Shown here one piece after another: positions 36,075-44,808 of a DNA stretch of 54,322 nt. Under the pieces are notes generated by a model. The model made no database searches. It was not told where the DNA came from and saw only the letters and a list, made by a program, of their open reading frames with translations. The position numbers and the translations under genes are program-made. The number at the start of each line of letters is the position of its first letter. The stretch's first letter is position 1. Location of the stretch: the NCBI RefSeq assembly GCF_003385455.1, contig NZ_QNUF01000033.1:1-54322 (forward strand). The letters run 5' to 3'. Source of the stretch: Chryseobacterium rhizosphaerae. GTDB taxonomy: Bacteria > Bacteroidota > Bacteroidia > Flavobacteriales > Weeksellaceae.

Positions 36075-36162
36075 AAGTTAGACATTAGAAGTTAGTTTAA
36101 ACATGTGAATATCTTTTAACAGACTAAAAATCTAACCTCTAATTTCTAGCCTCTACCTTCTA
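36072..36162. repeat. Imperfect inverted CTAACTTCTA-type repeat between gmk and nadA
   Basis: A left arm at about 36072-36095 (AGAAGTTAGACATTAGAAGT) is imperfectly complementary to a right arm at 36132-36162 (CTAACCTCTAATTTCTAG and further). Related units occur upstream of the NifU-like gene. It could fold as a long hairpin in RNA. Confidence 0.5.
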
Positions 36163-36185
36163 TAAAGAAAAAAATTGAGGTTGAT

Positions 36186-37205
36186 ATGAGTACCGAAACA
36201 TTAGAAAAAGCTAAATCTGCAATTCCTGTAAGAGGATTTCTGGATATAAAAGATATAGCAATTCCTCAGGGTGAAGAATTGGTAAAAGCCATTCTTAAAC
36301 TCAAAGAAGAAAAGAATGCTGTTATTCTTGCCCATTACTACCAACCGGGAGAAATTCAGGATATTGCTGATTTCCTTGGAGATTCTTTACAGCTGGCAAG
36401 ACAGGCAAAAGATACGAATGCTGATATGATTGTATTCTGTGGGGTACACTTCATGGCAGAAGCAGCTAAGATCCTGAACCCAACTAAAAAAGTAGTTCTT
36501 CCTGACACTATGGCGGGATGCTCTTTAGCAGACGGATGTTCCGGAGAAGGATTGAGAAAAATGCGTGAGCAGCATCCCAATGCTTTAATTGCAACTTACA
36601 TCAACTGTAATGCAGAGACAAAAGCTGAAAGTGATATCATTGTAACGAGTTCAAATGCAGAAACCGTTATTGAAGCATTACCTACAGACAGACCTATTAT
36701 TTTTGCTCCGGATAAAAACTTAGGAAGATATTTATCTAAGAAAACCGGCAGAGATATGATCCTTTGGGATGGAAGCTGTGTAGTGCACGAAGCATTCTCA
36801 ATGGAGAGAATTGCCCAGCAATTAGCAGATAATCCTGATGCCAAATTAATAGCACACCCGGAAAGTGAAGAAGCCGTATTAAAACTGGCTCACTTTATTG
36901 GTTCTACTTCTGCCTTATTGAATTATGTAGAAAAAGATGACTGTCAGAAGTTCATTATTGCTACAGAAGAAGGAATTCTGCATGAAATGAGAAAACGTGC
37001 ACCTCACAAAGAATTAATTCCGGCACTAGTTTTCGATGAAAGCTGTAACTGTTCAGAATGTTTCTATATGAAGCGCAATACAATGGAAAAACTATATTTG
37101 TGTATGAAATATGAACTTCCGGAAATTCTTATCGACGAAGAATTAAGGTTAAGAGCACTGAAGCCTATTGAGGCGATGCTTGATCTTTCAAAAAGCATAA
37201 AATAA
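36186..37205 (+). CDS. nadA: Quinolinate synthase
   Basis: 339 residues. Condenses iminoaspartate with dihydroxyacetone phosphate to quinolinate for NAD synthesis, using a [4Fe-4S] cluster. Cysteines at the ligand positions are visible in TMAGCSLADGCSGE, WDGSCVVHEAF and DESCNCSECFYM. Other family motifs: AHYYQPGEIQDIADFLGDSLQLA and FCGVHFMAEAAKILNP. nadB and nadC are not adjacent. It has its own terminator and a short repeat-rich upstream region. Confidence 0.96.
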   Translation: MSTETLEKAKSAIPVRGFLDIKDIAIPQGEELVKAILKLKEEKNAVILAHYYQPGEIQDIADFLGDSLQLARQAKDTNADMIVFCGVHFMAEAAKILNPTKKVVLPDTMAGCSLADGCSGEGLRKMREQHPNALIATYINCNAETKAESDIIVTSSNAETVIEALPTDRPIIFAPDKNLGRYLSKKTGRDMILWDGSCVVHEAFSMERIAQQLADNPDAKLIAHPESEEAVLKLAHFIGSTSALLNYVEKDDCQKFIIATEEGILHEMRKRAPHKELIPALVFDESCNCSECFYMKRNTMEKLYLCMKYELPEILIDEELRLRALKPIEAMLDLSKSIK

Positions 37206-37207
37206 AC

Positions 37208-37237
37208 AAAAAGCACTGTTTTCACAGTGCTTTTTTT
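37208..37237 (+). terminator. Terminator of nadA
   Basis: A perfect 12-bp stem AAAAAGCACTGT/ACAGTGCTTTTT with loop TTTC and a following T run, starting two bases after the stop codon. Confidence 0.9.
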
Positions 37238-37283
37238 ATATTCGTTAGTCCATCTGGAGATCATAATTAAAATCAGTTCTCAG

Positions 37284-37481
37284 TTACCAATCTCCAAAAC
37301 AATAAATGCTTACTCTCACACAATTCCTCTCTTTGCAATATTCTGGTAAGGCAAAATAATTATCACAAGTTTGATTGTATTCAGGTCCCGGACCATACTT
37401 ATTTTGAGTGGGACACCCAGCACAAATAGATGAATCGGCACCTTTAATATTCTTCAGTGTATTCCTTGATAACTTTTTCAT
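37284..37481 (-). CDS. Small Cys-rich peptide with double-glycine-type leader (peptide A)
   Basis: 65 residues from MKKLSRNTLKNIKGA; an upstream ATG gives a 96-residue frame, but the extra 31 residues overlap the spacer and do not resemble a leader. The leader KKLSRNTLKNIKG-A ends in Gly-Ala, a variant of the GG cleavage site used by C39 peptidases. The mature part has six cysteines (CAGC, QTC, YCKERNC, YC). It shares the pattern C-x(7-10)-G ... C-x-(D/N)-Y-x-x-LPE-x-CK with the 64-residue peptide at 37757. Such peptides are annotated as bacteriocin-like in Chryseobacterium relatives; function unproven. Confidence 0.75.
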   Translation of the reverse strand: MKKLSRNTLKNIKGADSSICAGCPTQNKYGPGPEYNQTCDNYFALPEYCKERNCVRVSIYCFGDW

Positions 37482-37522
37482 ATGATATTCGTTTAATAGA
37501 TTAAGCTTTCCATATTTTTTTA

Positions 37523-37693
37523 TTACAACATAGGAGCATAACATTTTCCTCCGGGTTTTAACCAGCATCCCCATCTACCTCCTCCCATGAAACATACAAA
37601 CTGCTCACCACCACATGCTTCAATCTGGATTTGTGTTGCGCCACCATTAATCATTTTTTTCTCGTCTCTGGATAATTTTTTAATTGTTTTCAT
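37523..37693 (-). CDS. Small GG-leader peptide, 56 residues (peptide B)
   Basis: Read from the minus strand: MKTIKKLSRDEKKMINGG, then ATQIQIEACGGEQFVCFM, then GGGRWGCWLKPGGKCYAPML and stop. It was found because the 60-90 residue neighbours carry the same kind of leader. The KKLSRDEKKMINGG leader ends in Gly-Gly; the core has four cysteines, two tryptophans and many glycines. It lies between peptides A and C on the same strand, 41 bases from A's start and 63 bases from C's stop. Probably an exported microcin- or signal-like peptide. Confidence 0.72.
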   Translation of the reverse strand: MKTIKKLSRDEKKMINGGATQIQIEACGGEQFVCFMGGGRWGCWLKPGGKCYAPML

Positions 37694-37756
37694 ATTGTTT
37701 TAATTTAATGATTGTAAAAAAGATATATAAAAATAAAGCACTATTCTTATGTTGCC

Positions 37757-37951
37757 TTAACGGGGATCAAAGCATTCATAGCTTACCAGAACTCTCTTTT
37801 TGCAGCATTCAGGCAAACCGTGATAATCACCACAGGATTTTGGCTGGTCAGGTCCGTACGGTCCATCTGGGCAGAATTCATTACAAGGACCTATACCTCC
37901 ACCATTCACAGACTTTAAGTTTTGTCTGTTGATTTTTTTTAAGTTTCTCAT
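37757..37951 (-). CDS. Small Cys-rich peptide with double-glycine leader (peptide C)
   Basis: 64 residues: leader MRNLKKINRQNLKSVNGG, core beginning GIGPCNEFCPDGPYGPDQPK and continuing SCGDYHGLPECCKKRVLVSYECFDPR (six Cys). The core resembles peptide A (C-x-DY-x-x-LPE-x-CK). The upstream region 37952-38085 is AT-rich and shared with the divergent thr leader; no perfect TAnnTTTG was found for this strand. No maturase or transporter gene lies immediately beside it; the nearest C39 transporter is at 51726. Confidence 0.78.
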   Translation of the reverse strand: MRNLKKINRQNLKSVNGGGIGPCNEFCPDGPYGPDQPKSCGDYHGLPECCKKRVLVSYECFDPR

Positions 37952-38063
37952 GTTTATTTTATTATGGTTAATACGCTAAAAGTAAGATTTTTAATCAGTT
38001 AAATCTAATTTTTTAACAAATATTTCTCTATAAAAGGAATTAATAAGATATTATTTAAAATAA

Positions 38064-38093
38064 TTTGCCATTTCAAAATAATTTGTACATTTG
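38064..38093 (+). promoter_or_regulatory. Promoter of the thr leader and operon
   Basis: -33 TTTG (38064-38067), 18-base spacer, -7 TACATTTG (38086-38093). The ATG of the leader ORF is 8 bases further on, so its transcript would be nearly leaderless. The thrA start is about 200 bases downstream. Confidence 0.7.
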
Positions 38094-38101
38094 TCTGGTA
38101 A

Positions 38102-38203
38102 ATGAACTTTTTAAGAAACATATCTGATATTTCTGCTCTGAAATTACCTATTTCAGGCATATCTTCTGTTTCTACATTTACAACTACAACAACTACCCCA
38201 TAA
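38102..38203 (+). CDS. thrL: thr operon leader peptide (putative)
   Basis: 33 codons: MNFLRNISDISALKLPISGI, then SSVSTFTTTTTTP and stop. Seven of the last nine codons are Thr (ACA, ACA, ACT, ACA, ACA, ACT, ACC) and there are four Ile codons, the composition expected of an attenuation leader for threonine/isoleucine control. It sits right behind a good promoter and 91 bases before thrA. Too short for usual gene finders and oddly composed, so it is a regulatory peptide rather than a functional protein. Assignment is by analogy with enterobacterial thrL; no homology claimed. Confidence 0.7.
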   Translation: MNFLRNISDISALKLPISGISSVSTFTTTTTTP

Positions 38204-38258
38204 CGGGGTAAATTTTCACATATTATTTCCGGTACCTGTACTCTTTTTTTAAAGAGTA
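38194..38258 (+). promoter_or_regulatory. Candidate attenuator structures after the thr leader ORF
   Basis: TACCCC (38194-38199), inside the last leader codons, pairs with GGGGTA (38205-38210). GGGGTA can alternatively pair with TACCT (38233-38237), just before a seven-T run (38244-38250). A third hairpin TACTCTTT/AAAGAGTA occupies 38239-38258. Mutually exclusive pairings next to a Thr run fit attenuation, but no textbook terminator is certain. Confidence 0.45.
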
Positions 38259-38294
38259 AACATTTCGTTTTATCCAACCTTAAATAATTAATTG

Positions 38295-40745
38295 ATGAAA
38301 ATTTTAAAATTTGGCGGAACATCCGTCGCCAACTCCCAAAATATCTTGCTGGTAGAAAATATTGTAAAAAAAGAATCTTTACAAGGTAGAACTGTTGTGG
38401 TAGTATCTGCTCTTCACGGTGTAACGGATCATCTGATTAAAGCAGCCGAATATGCCTCTCAAAAAAATGAAAATTACCTACAGCTTATCAAAAACATTGA
38501 AGAGAAACATTTAATCCTGGTCAAAGAGCTTATCCCGGTTTTAGACCAAAGTTCGTGGTTAAGTTTTGTTAAAAAACATTTTAATGATCTGGAAGATCTC
38601 TATAACAGTATTTTTGTATTAGGTGAATTCACCCTGAGAATCAAAGATAAAATAGCTTCATATGGAGAGTTTTTATCTTCAAATATTATTGCTGCAAGAT
38701 TTCAGACTCAAGGATTAGACTGTCTGTGGATGAATTCTGCAGAACTGATCAGAACAGACAGCAGTTTTACAAATGCAAAAGTATATTTCGACAGTACAGA
38801 AAACAATCTAAAAAAATACTTCAACGAAAATCAAAATCAAATCATTATCTGTCCTGGCTTTATTGCCCGTGATGAAAAAAATAATATGACAACATTGGGA
38901 CGCGGTGGTTCCGATTACACGGCATCTATTATAGCTGCAGCCCTTCAGGCAGAAGAACTTCAGATATGGACAGATGTAAGTGGAATGATGACTGCTGATC
39001 CCCGTTTGGCATCCCATGCAAAACCTATTGCTGAAATCTCCTATCATGAAGCCATGGAACTCTCCCATTTCGGGGCTAAAGTGTTATACCCACCTTCCAT
39101 ACAGCCTGTCATGATAAAAAATATTGATCTTAAAATCAAAAATACTTTTGACCCTGATGCCCGGGGAACATTGGTTTCCCATCATCTGGCAGCTTCGGAG
39201 AATGATGAAAAACCCATTGCGGTAGGAATATCAAACATGAGCGCTATTGCCTTACTTACTTTAGAAGGAAGCGGAATGGTAGGTATTCCGGGGATTTCCG
39301 CAAAGCTATTCCAATGTTTGAGCCATGAAAAGATTAATATCATTCTTATTACCCAGGGTTCTTCGGAACATTCTATCACTATAGCCATTAATGAAAAGGA
39401 TATTTTTTATGCAGAAAATGCCATTAATTCTTCTTTTGCAGATGATATTAATCTAAAAAGGGTTACTCCGGTAAAGATAGAGTCCGGGCTTTCTATTATT
39501 GCCCTGGTAGGAGAAAATATGAAAAGTAGAAGTGGTGTAAGTGCTAAAATGTTCGGATGCCTCGGAAATAATGGCATCAATATCAGAGCTATTGCACAGG
39601 GATCTTCAGAAAGAAACATCAGTATTGTCATCTCAGAAACTGATGCAAAGAAAACAGTCAATATCCTTCATGAAGAATTCTTTGAATCCGAAATAAAACA
39701 AATTCACCTGTATATCTGTGGAACAGGTAATGTAGGCTCCAAACTGATACAGCAGATTTATAATCAAAATCAATATCTGAGAGAACATTTCCTGATCAAT
39801 TTAAGAATTGCCGGACTGTCCAATAGCCGTCATATGATATTTTCAGATCATGGAATCAACCAGGAGGAATATTCGGAATGGAAAGAGCAGGGTGAAGAAG
39901 CTTCGGCTCAAAAGTTCGCAGAGGAAATTATATCCCGTAATCTTCGGAATTCTGTTTTCGTAGATGTTACAGCCAGCTCTAAAATCCCGGAAGTCTATGA
40001 AAGCCTGCTAAAAAGGAGCATTACTATTGTTGCCTGCAATAAAATAGCAGCTTCATCAGATTTTGAGACTTATAAAACATTAAAGAATACAGCAAGAAAC
40101 CACCGCTGTAATTTCTACTTTGAAACGAATGTGGGAGCCGGGCTTCCGGTTATCGGAACCATCAGTGATCTGATCAAGAGTGGAGACAAAATCACCTCAA
40201 TTCAAGCTGTACTCAGCGGAACATTAAATTTTGTATTTAATAATTACGATGGAAGCAGAACTTTCTCTGAAGTGGTTGCACAGGCTCAGAAAGAAGGATA
40301 CACAGAACCTGATCCCCGATTGGACCTTTCAGGAACTGATGTAGCCCGCAAGATTTTAATCCTCGCCAGAGAAGCCGGATATCCGCTTCAATTTGAAGAA
40401 ATTGAAAACACCGGTTTTCTTCCTGAAGAATGCATGCAGGGAAGTGTAGAAGATTTTTATAAAAAACTTACTGAATATGAAGACCATTTTAAAAACTTGT
40501 TTAATGAGTCCCGCAAAGCCGGCAAAATTTTAAAATATACTGCCGAGTTTAAAAATGGAAAAGCAAATGTAGGTTTACAGCATGTTGCTCCGGAAAGCGA
40601 TTTATTCCATCTTTATGGAAAAGATAATATAGTCATTTTTAAAACGCTACGATATTCCGAACAGCCATTGGTGGTAAAAGGAGCCGGGGCTGGGGCTGAA
40701 GTAACAGCAAGCGGTGTTTTTGCAGATATTATGCGCTCAATTTAA
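38295..40745 (+). CDS. thrA: Bifunctional aspartate kinase / homoserine dehydrogenase
   Basis: 816 residues. Aspartokinase domain at the N-terminus: MKILKFGGTSVANSQN, TLGRGGSDYTASIIAAAL, VYDP-like DPDARGT. Two ACT-like regulatory segments follow (GIPGISAKLFQCLSHEKINIILITQGSSEHS and SGVSAKMFGCLGNNGINIRAIAQGSSERN). Homoserine dehydrogenase domain from about 465: IYICGTGNVGSKLI, then ETNVGAGLPVIG and LSGTLNFVFN, with the catalytic region DPRLDLSGTDVARK. Start: ATG at 38295, not the TTG one codon upstream. First gene of thrABC, 12 bases before thrB. Confidence 0.96.
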   Translation: MKILKFGGTSVANSQNILLVENIVKKESLQGRTVVVVSALHGVTDHLIKAAEYASQKNENYLQLIKNIEEKHLILVKELIPVLDQSSWLSFVKKHFNDLEDLYNSIFVLGEFTLRIKDKIASYGEFLSSNIIAARFQTQGLDCLWMNSAELIRTDSSFTNAKVYFDSTENNLKKYFNENQNQIIICPGFIARDEKNNMTTLGRGGSDYTASIIAAALQAEELQIWTDVSGMMTADPRLASHAKPIAEISYHEAMELSHFGAKVLYPPSIQPVMIKNIDLKIKNTFDPDARGTLVSHHLAASENDEKPIAVGISNMSAIALLTLEGSGMVGIPGISAKLFQCLSHEKINIILITQGSSEHSITIAINEKDIFYAENAINSSFADDINLKRVTPVKIESGLSIIALVGENMKSRSGVSAKMFGCLGNNGINIRAIAQGSSERNISIVISETDAKKTVNILHEEFFESEIKQIHLYICGTGNVGSKLIQQIYNQNQYLREHFLINLRIAGLSNSRHMIFSDHGINQEEYSEWKEQGEEASAQKFAEEIISRNLRNSVFVDVTASSKIPEVYESLLKRSITIVACNKIAASSDFETYKTLKNTARNHRCNFYFETNVGAGLPVIGTISDLIKSGDKITSIQAVLSGTLNFVFNNYDGSRTFSEVVAQAQKEGYTEPDPRLDLSGTDVARKILILAREAGYPLQFEEIENTGFLPEECMQGSVEDFYKKLTEYEDHFKNLFNESRKAGKILKYTAEFKNGKANVGLQHVAPESDLFHLYGKDNIVIFKTLRYSEQPLVVKGAGAGAEVTASGVFADIMRSI

Positions 40746-40757
40746 AAAACAGAAATT

Positions 40758-41684
40758 ATGAAAAAAATACGATTAAGAATACCCGCTACAGTAGCCAATC
40801 TGGTTTGTGGATTTGATATTTTAGGAATGGCCGTCCATGCCCCCTATGACGAAATGGAACTGAGAATATGGGATTCTCCCGAAATTATGATACACCATGA
40901 AGACCTTTTCGGACTTCCTGAAGAACCTTCAAAAAATGTAGCAGGTATTGTATTGCTTAAAATTCAGGAACATTTTAACCTTTCTCATGGCTTTGAAGTC
41001 ATTATCCGTAAACATATAAAACCGGGAAGCGGCCTCGGCTCCAGTGCGGCAAGTGCCGCCGGAGCCGCCTTTGGAGCCAATGCATTACTGGGAAATATAT
41101 TATCTGCGGATGAGATGATTCATTTTGCCATGTTTGGAGAAGAACTTGCTTCGGGAGTACGTCACGCAGACAATATTGCCCCTTGCATTTACGGTGGGAT
41201 CACGTTGGTAAAATCCACCCATCCTCTCGACATCATCCCGTTGAATACTCCTGAGCTTTTTGTAGCCGCTGTACATCCTCAGGTTGAAGTAAAAACATCG
41301 GACTCGCGACAAATCTTAAAGAAAAATATCTCTTTAAAAAGTGCTGTTGAGCAATGGGGAAACATCGCCGGGTTAATAGCCGGGATTCAGAAGAATGATT
41401 TTTCTCTTATTGGCAGAAGTCTTAATGATGTTATTATAGAACCTGTCAGGAGTATTTTAATTCCAAAGTTTGATGAAATTAAAATGAAAAGTATAGAAAT
41501 AGGTGCCTTAGGAGGTGGAATTTCAGGATCCGGACCTTCTATTTTTATGCTGGTAGAGAAAAAAGAAACTGCAGAGGAAATTGCCGGGATGATGAAGTCT
41601 GTCTATGATGACACGAAGATTGAAAGTTTGGTGTATGTATCCAAAATAAACCCATCGGGTATTGAAATAATTGAAGAAGCATAA
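40758..41684 (+). CDS. thrB: Homoserine kinase
   Basis: 308 residues, GHMP kinase fold. N-terminal RIPATVANLVCGFDILGMA; ATP-binding motif KPGSGLGSSAASAAG at 88-102; C-terminal GALGGGISGSGPSIFMLV. Phosphorylates homoserine to O-phosphohomoserine, the substrate of ThrC encoded next. Gaps are 12 bases to thrA and 21 to thrC, clearly one operon. Confidence 0.96.
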   Translation: MKKIRLRIPATVANLVCGFDILGMAVHAPYDEMELRIWDSPEIMIHHEDLFGLPEEPSKNVAGIVLLKIQEHFNLSHGFEVIIRKHIKPGSGLGSSAASAAGAAFGANALLGNILSADEMIHFAMFGEELASGVRHADNIAPCIYGGITLVKSTHPLDIIPLNTPELFVAAVHPQVEVKTSDSRQILKKNISLKSAVEQWGNIAGLIAGIQKNDFSLIGRSLNDVIIEPVRSILIPKFDEIKMKSIEIGALGGGISGSGPSIFMLVEKKETAEEIAGMMKSVYDDTKIESLVYVSKINPSGIEIIEEA

Positions 41685-41705
41685 TTAATAGAGAAGATCA
41701 TACAG

Positions 41706-43010
41706 ATGAATTATTATAATTTAAAAGACAGTCTGGAAGAAGTTGATTTCAGAACAGCGACTATCAAAGGTCAGGGAAAAGAAAAAGGATTATTTTTCCC
41801 GGAAAGTATTCCTCAGTTTGAGGAGAATTTTATTCAGAACCTTCATCAATATACCCCTGAAGAAATTGCCTACAGATGCATGAGAGATTTCGTGGGCGAT
41901 GAAATTCCATCAGAAATATTGTGGGAAATTGTTTCGGAAACGGTAAGTTTTGATATCCCTTTGAAAAAAATCAATGATAAAATATCCATTTTAGAACTAT
42001 TTCATGGGCCTACTTTAGCATTCAAAGATATTGGAGCCCGGTTTATGAGCCGTTGTCTTTCCTATTTCTTAAAAGACCAGGAAAAAAAAGTAACCGTACT
42101 TGTTGCTACTTCAGGAGATACCGGAGGTGCTGTTGCCCATGGTTTCTATAAACTTCCGGAAATTAATGTCGTTATTCTTTATCCCAAAAACAGAGTGAGT
42201 CCGGTTCAGGAAAAGCAACTCACAGCCCTTGGGGAAAATATTTCTGCATTGGAAATCAACGGAAGCTTTGATGATTGTCAGAGCTTGGTGAAACAGGCAT
42301 TTTCAGATCAGGAAATTAATGATCATTTATTTTTGACATCCGCCAATTCTATCAATGTGGCAAGGTGGCTTCCTCAACAGATTTATTACCTGCTAGCCTT
42401 AAAACAGTGGAGCCAATATGAAACTGAAAAACCTGTAATCTGTGTTCCCAGTGGAAATTTCGGAAATATTTGTGCCGGACTTCTGGCTTATTTCCGCGGG
42501 CTTCCGGCTGAACATTTCATTGCGGCATGTAATGAAAATGACACTGTTCCGGGTTATCTGAAAACCCAAAACTTTATCCCCAAAAAAGCTGTGCCTACTC
42601 TATCCAATGCAATGGATGTGGGAGATCCCAGTAATTTTGTAAGGATTTTAGAACTTTTCGATCATCAATTTGACAAATTAAAAAATAAGATCTCCGGATA
42701 TTCCGTGGATGATCAGCAGACCTTAAAGACTATTGCGGAGGTTTATAAAAAACACAATTATCTTCTTGAACCTCACAGCGCTGTTGCGTTCGTTTCCCTG
42801 CAAAAGTTTCTGGAAGAAAATCCTGATAAGAAAGGATTTATTCTGGGAACTGCCCATCCTGTAAAATTTCCTGAAGCTGTAGAAAAAGCTACTGCTATAA
42901 AAGTTGAAATTCCCGAAGCACTGGCTGACCTTATGACAAAGGAGAAAAAAACTGTAGAAATAAGTTCAGATTTTGAAGAATTAAAGCGATTTTTGCTTAG
43001 TAAAATTTGA
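41706..43010 (+). CDS. thrC: Threonine synthase
   Basis: 434 residues, PLP-dependent. The Schiff-base lysine is K107 in HGPTLAFKDIGARFM. VLVATSGDTGGAVAHGF and CVPSGNFGNICAGLLA bind the phosphate and cofactor. Converts O-phosphohomoserine to threonine. It follows thrB in the operon and ends 4 bases before folB. Length and motifs are complete. Confidence 0.96.
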   Translation: MNYYNLKDSLEEVDFRTATIKGQGKEKGLFFPESIPQFEENFIQNLHQYTPEEIAYRCMRDFVGDEIPSEILWEIVSETVSFDIPLKKINDKISILELFHGPTLAFKDIGARFMSRCLSYFLKDQEKKVTVLVATSGDTGGAVAHGFYKLPEINVVILYPKNRVSPVQEKQLTALGENISALEINGSFDDCQSLVKQAFSDQEINDHLFLTSANSINVARWLPQQIYYLLALKQWSQYETEKPVICVPSGNFGNICAGLLAYFRGLPAEHFIAACNENDTVPGYLKTQNFIPKKAVPTLSNAMDVGDPSNFVRILELFDHQFDKLKNKISGYSVDDQQTLKTIAEVYKKHNYLLEPHSAVAFVSLQKFLEENPDKKGFILGTAHPVKFPEAVEKATAIKVEIPEALADLMTKEKKTVEISSDFEELKRFLLSKI

Positions 43011-43014
43011 AACA

Positions 43015-43383
43015 ATGAGTAAAATATATCTTGAAGATGTAAAAATATATGCCTACCACGGTGTACTCCCGGAAGAGAATATTATCGGAACTAATTATAT
43101 TCTCAACCTGGAGCTTCGCACTGATCTTTGGAAAGCTGCGGAATCCGATGATCTGAATGACACCATAAGTTATGCAGATATCAATGATATTATTCATGCC
43201 GAGATGAAAATCAAATCAAAACTGTTGGAACATGTTGCAGGAAGAATAATTTCCAGCATCCACAACAATTTTCCACAAGTTACCTACATCAAGCTTAAAG
43301 TGACCAAAACAGCTCCTCCAATGCAGGGAGAAATGAAAGGCGCCAGTGTTGAGCTTAAAAAAAGCTTCAAATCTGGAAATTAA
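43015..43383 (+). CDS. folB: Dihydroneopterin aldolase
   Basis: 122 residues. Family signatures: KIYLEDVKIYAYHGVLPEENIIGTNY (YaHHGvl.eE), LNDTISYADINDIIH and LKVTKTAPPMQG (catalytic lysine region near K101-K103). Converts 7,8-dihydroneopterin to 6-hydroxymethyldihydropterin in folate synthesis. It starts 4 bases after thrC, so it is probably expressed with the threonine operon although the pathways are unrelated. Confidence 0.93.
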   Translation: MSKIYLEDVKIYAYHGVLPEENIIGTNYILNLELRTDLWKAAESDDLNDTISYADINDIIHAEMKIKSKLLEHVAGRIISSIHNNFPQVTYIKLKVTKTAPPMQGEMKGASVELKKSFKSGN

Positions 43384-43418
43384 AATCCTTATTTTCGTTT
43401 CATAAAAAAGATAAACCG

Positions 43419-44783
43419 TTGAGATTCATTAAAATATTATTTTTAGTAGTATGTATCAATGCTTTTGGCCAGGCCAGCGTTGATAACCAATTAGCCAGTT
43501 ACAATTTTCCAAAGATCAAATCCAGTATTACCATGCCGGTAACGATTCCTCTTTCGGAACTTAGTAATATGATCAATGCTTCGGTAAAGGATCTTGTGTA
43601 TCAGGATGACTCTTATACCGACAATAATAATGACCAGTTTAAAGTAAAGGTGTGGAAGACCAGGCCGATTCGTCTGGTAGGAGGAACCAGCCAAAACTTA
43701 TTAATCGAAGTTCCATTAAAAATCTGGGCAGAAAAAGGCATCGGAACATTGGGAGTTTATACGTATCAAAATACAACCTTTGAAACGGTGATGTCTTTTA
43801 ATACAACGGTAAGCTTAAAAAATAACTGGACCATTACCACCAATACTCAGCCCAATGGCTTCAGATGGGTTACAAAACCAGTCCTGGATTATGGAAGGAT
43901 ACAAATTCCTATCACACCTATTGTTGAAAAAAGCCTCAGGGAGCAGCAGGAAAAGTTCTGTAAAACCATTGATCAGCAAATGGCTACTCAGCTGAACTTT
44001 CAACAGTATGCGTTAATGGCCTGGAATACTTTTCTACAGCCTTTCAATATTTCTGAAGAATATAATACATGGCTGAAGATAAGCCCGGTTGGAGTTAATA
44101 TCACACCTTTAAAATTCTATGGAAATCAAATCAATGCCACTCTTGGAATTGATATTTATTCTGAAACGTTTACAGGAAATAAGCCAATGGCCTCTCAGCC
44201 TGTAACCGCAGTAACGAATTTCAACTTCTCTCCTACTGTTGCAGATAAATTTCTTTTACAGACTACTGCTAATATCCCTTTTACAGAAGCCAGCAGTATG
44301 GCCAGAAAAACTTTCTTAAATAAAGAGTTTGACATCAGGGATTCCAAAGTAAAAGTAACTGACATCAGAGTTTACGGTGTTGACAACAGGATTATCCTCG
44401 AAGCTCAAACCGACGGTTACATCAAAGGAACGGCTATCATTTCAGGAATTCCTGTGTATGATGAGATCAAAAGAAAAATTGTTTTATCTGATTCTAAATT
44501 TAAACTGAAAACAACCAATATCCTTCAAAAAACCGCTTCGGTATTATTTCAGGGGAAAATTGTCAAAATGATTGAGGAAGAATATGGGATTCCAACTCAG
44601 GAATTGGAAGAGGCATCCAGAAAAAGTATTGAAGATGCTTTTAACAAAGAGTATTATAAAGGTTTAAAAATGAACGGAAAAGTTTTTAATCTTAAGCCCA
44701 GTAAAATCCTTCTGAATAGTACCGGAATTACCGCTGTCATTGATACAAACGCAGCATTAAAACTCCTTGTCAACGGATTTTAA
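43419..44783 (+). CDS. DUF4403 family exported protein (TTG start)
   Basis: 454 residues. The only start that includes the signal peptide MRFIKILFLVVCINAFGQ is TTG at 43419; the next ATG in frame lies well inside the mature protein. The remainder is beta-rich without transmembrane segments, with tandem repeat-like LxxWAEKGIGTLGVYTYQ and SSMARKTFLNKEF stretches, and fits the DUF4403 family by its SxITMPVTIPLSELSNMIN beginning. Function unknown; likely periplasmic or at the outer membrane. It follows folB by 35 bases and precedes an RDD protein by 25. Confidence 0.82.
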   Translation: MRFIKILFLVVCINAFGQASVDNQLASYNFPKIKSSITMPVTIPLSELSNMINASVKDLVYQDDSYTDNNNDQFKVKVWKTRPIRLVGGTSQNLLIEVPLKIWAEKGIGTLGVYTYQNTTFETVMSFNTTVSLKNNWTITTNTQPNGFRWVTKPVLDYGRIQIPITPIVEKSLREQQEKFCKTIDQQMATQLNFQQYALMAWNTFLQPFNISEEYNTWLKISPVGVNITPLKFYGNQINATLGIDIYSETFTGNKPMASQPVTAVTNFNFSPTVADKFLLQTTANIPFTEASSMARKTFLNKEFDIRDSKVKVTDIRVYGVDNRIILEAQTDGYIKGTAIISGIPVYDEIKRKIVLSDSKFKLKTTNILQKTASVLFQGKIVKMIEEEYGIPTQELEEASRKSIEDAFNKEYYKGLKMNGKVFNLKPSKILLNSTGITAVIDTNAALKLLVNGF

Positions 44784-44808
44784 AACTTCAAATAAAACTA
44801 AACCAACC

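Noticed and set aside
37482..37574. Longer start for peptide A giving a 96-residue protein
   Set aside because: The extra 31 residues overlap the end of peptide B's gene and show no leader-like sequence, while the start at 37481 gives a typical KKLSR leader.
38005..38322. Minus-strand 105-codon open frame over the thr leader
   Set aside because: It lies antisense to the promoter, leader ORF and thrA start; its composition is that of low-complexity shadow coding.
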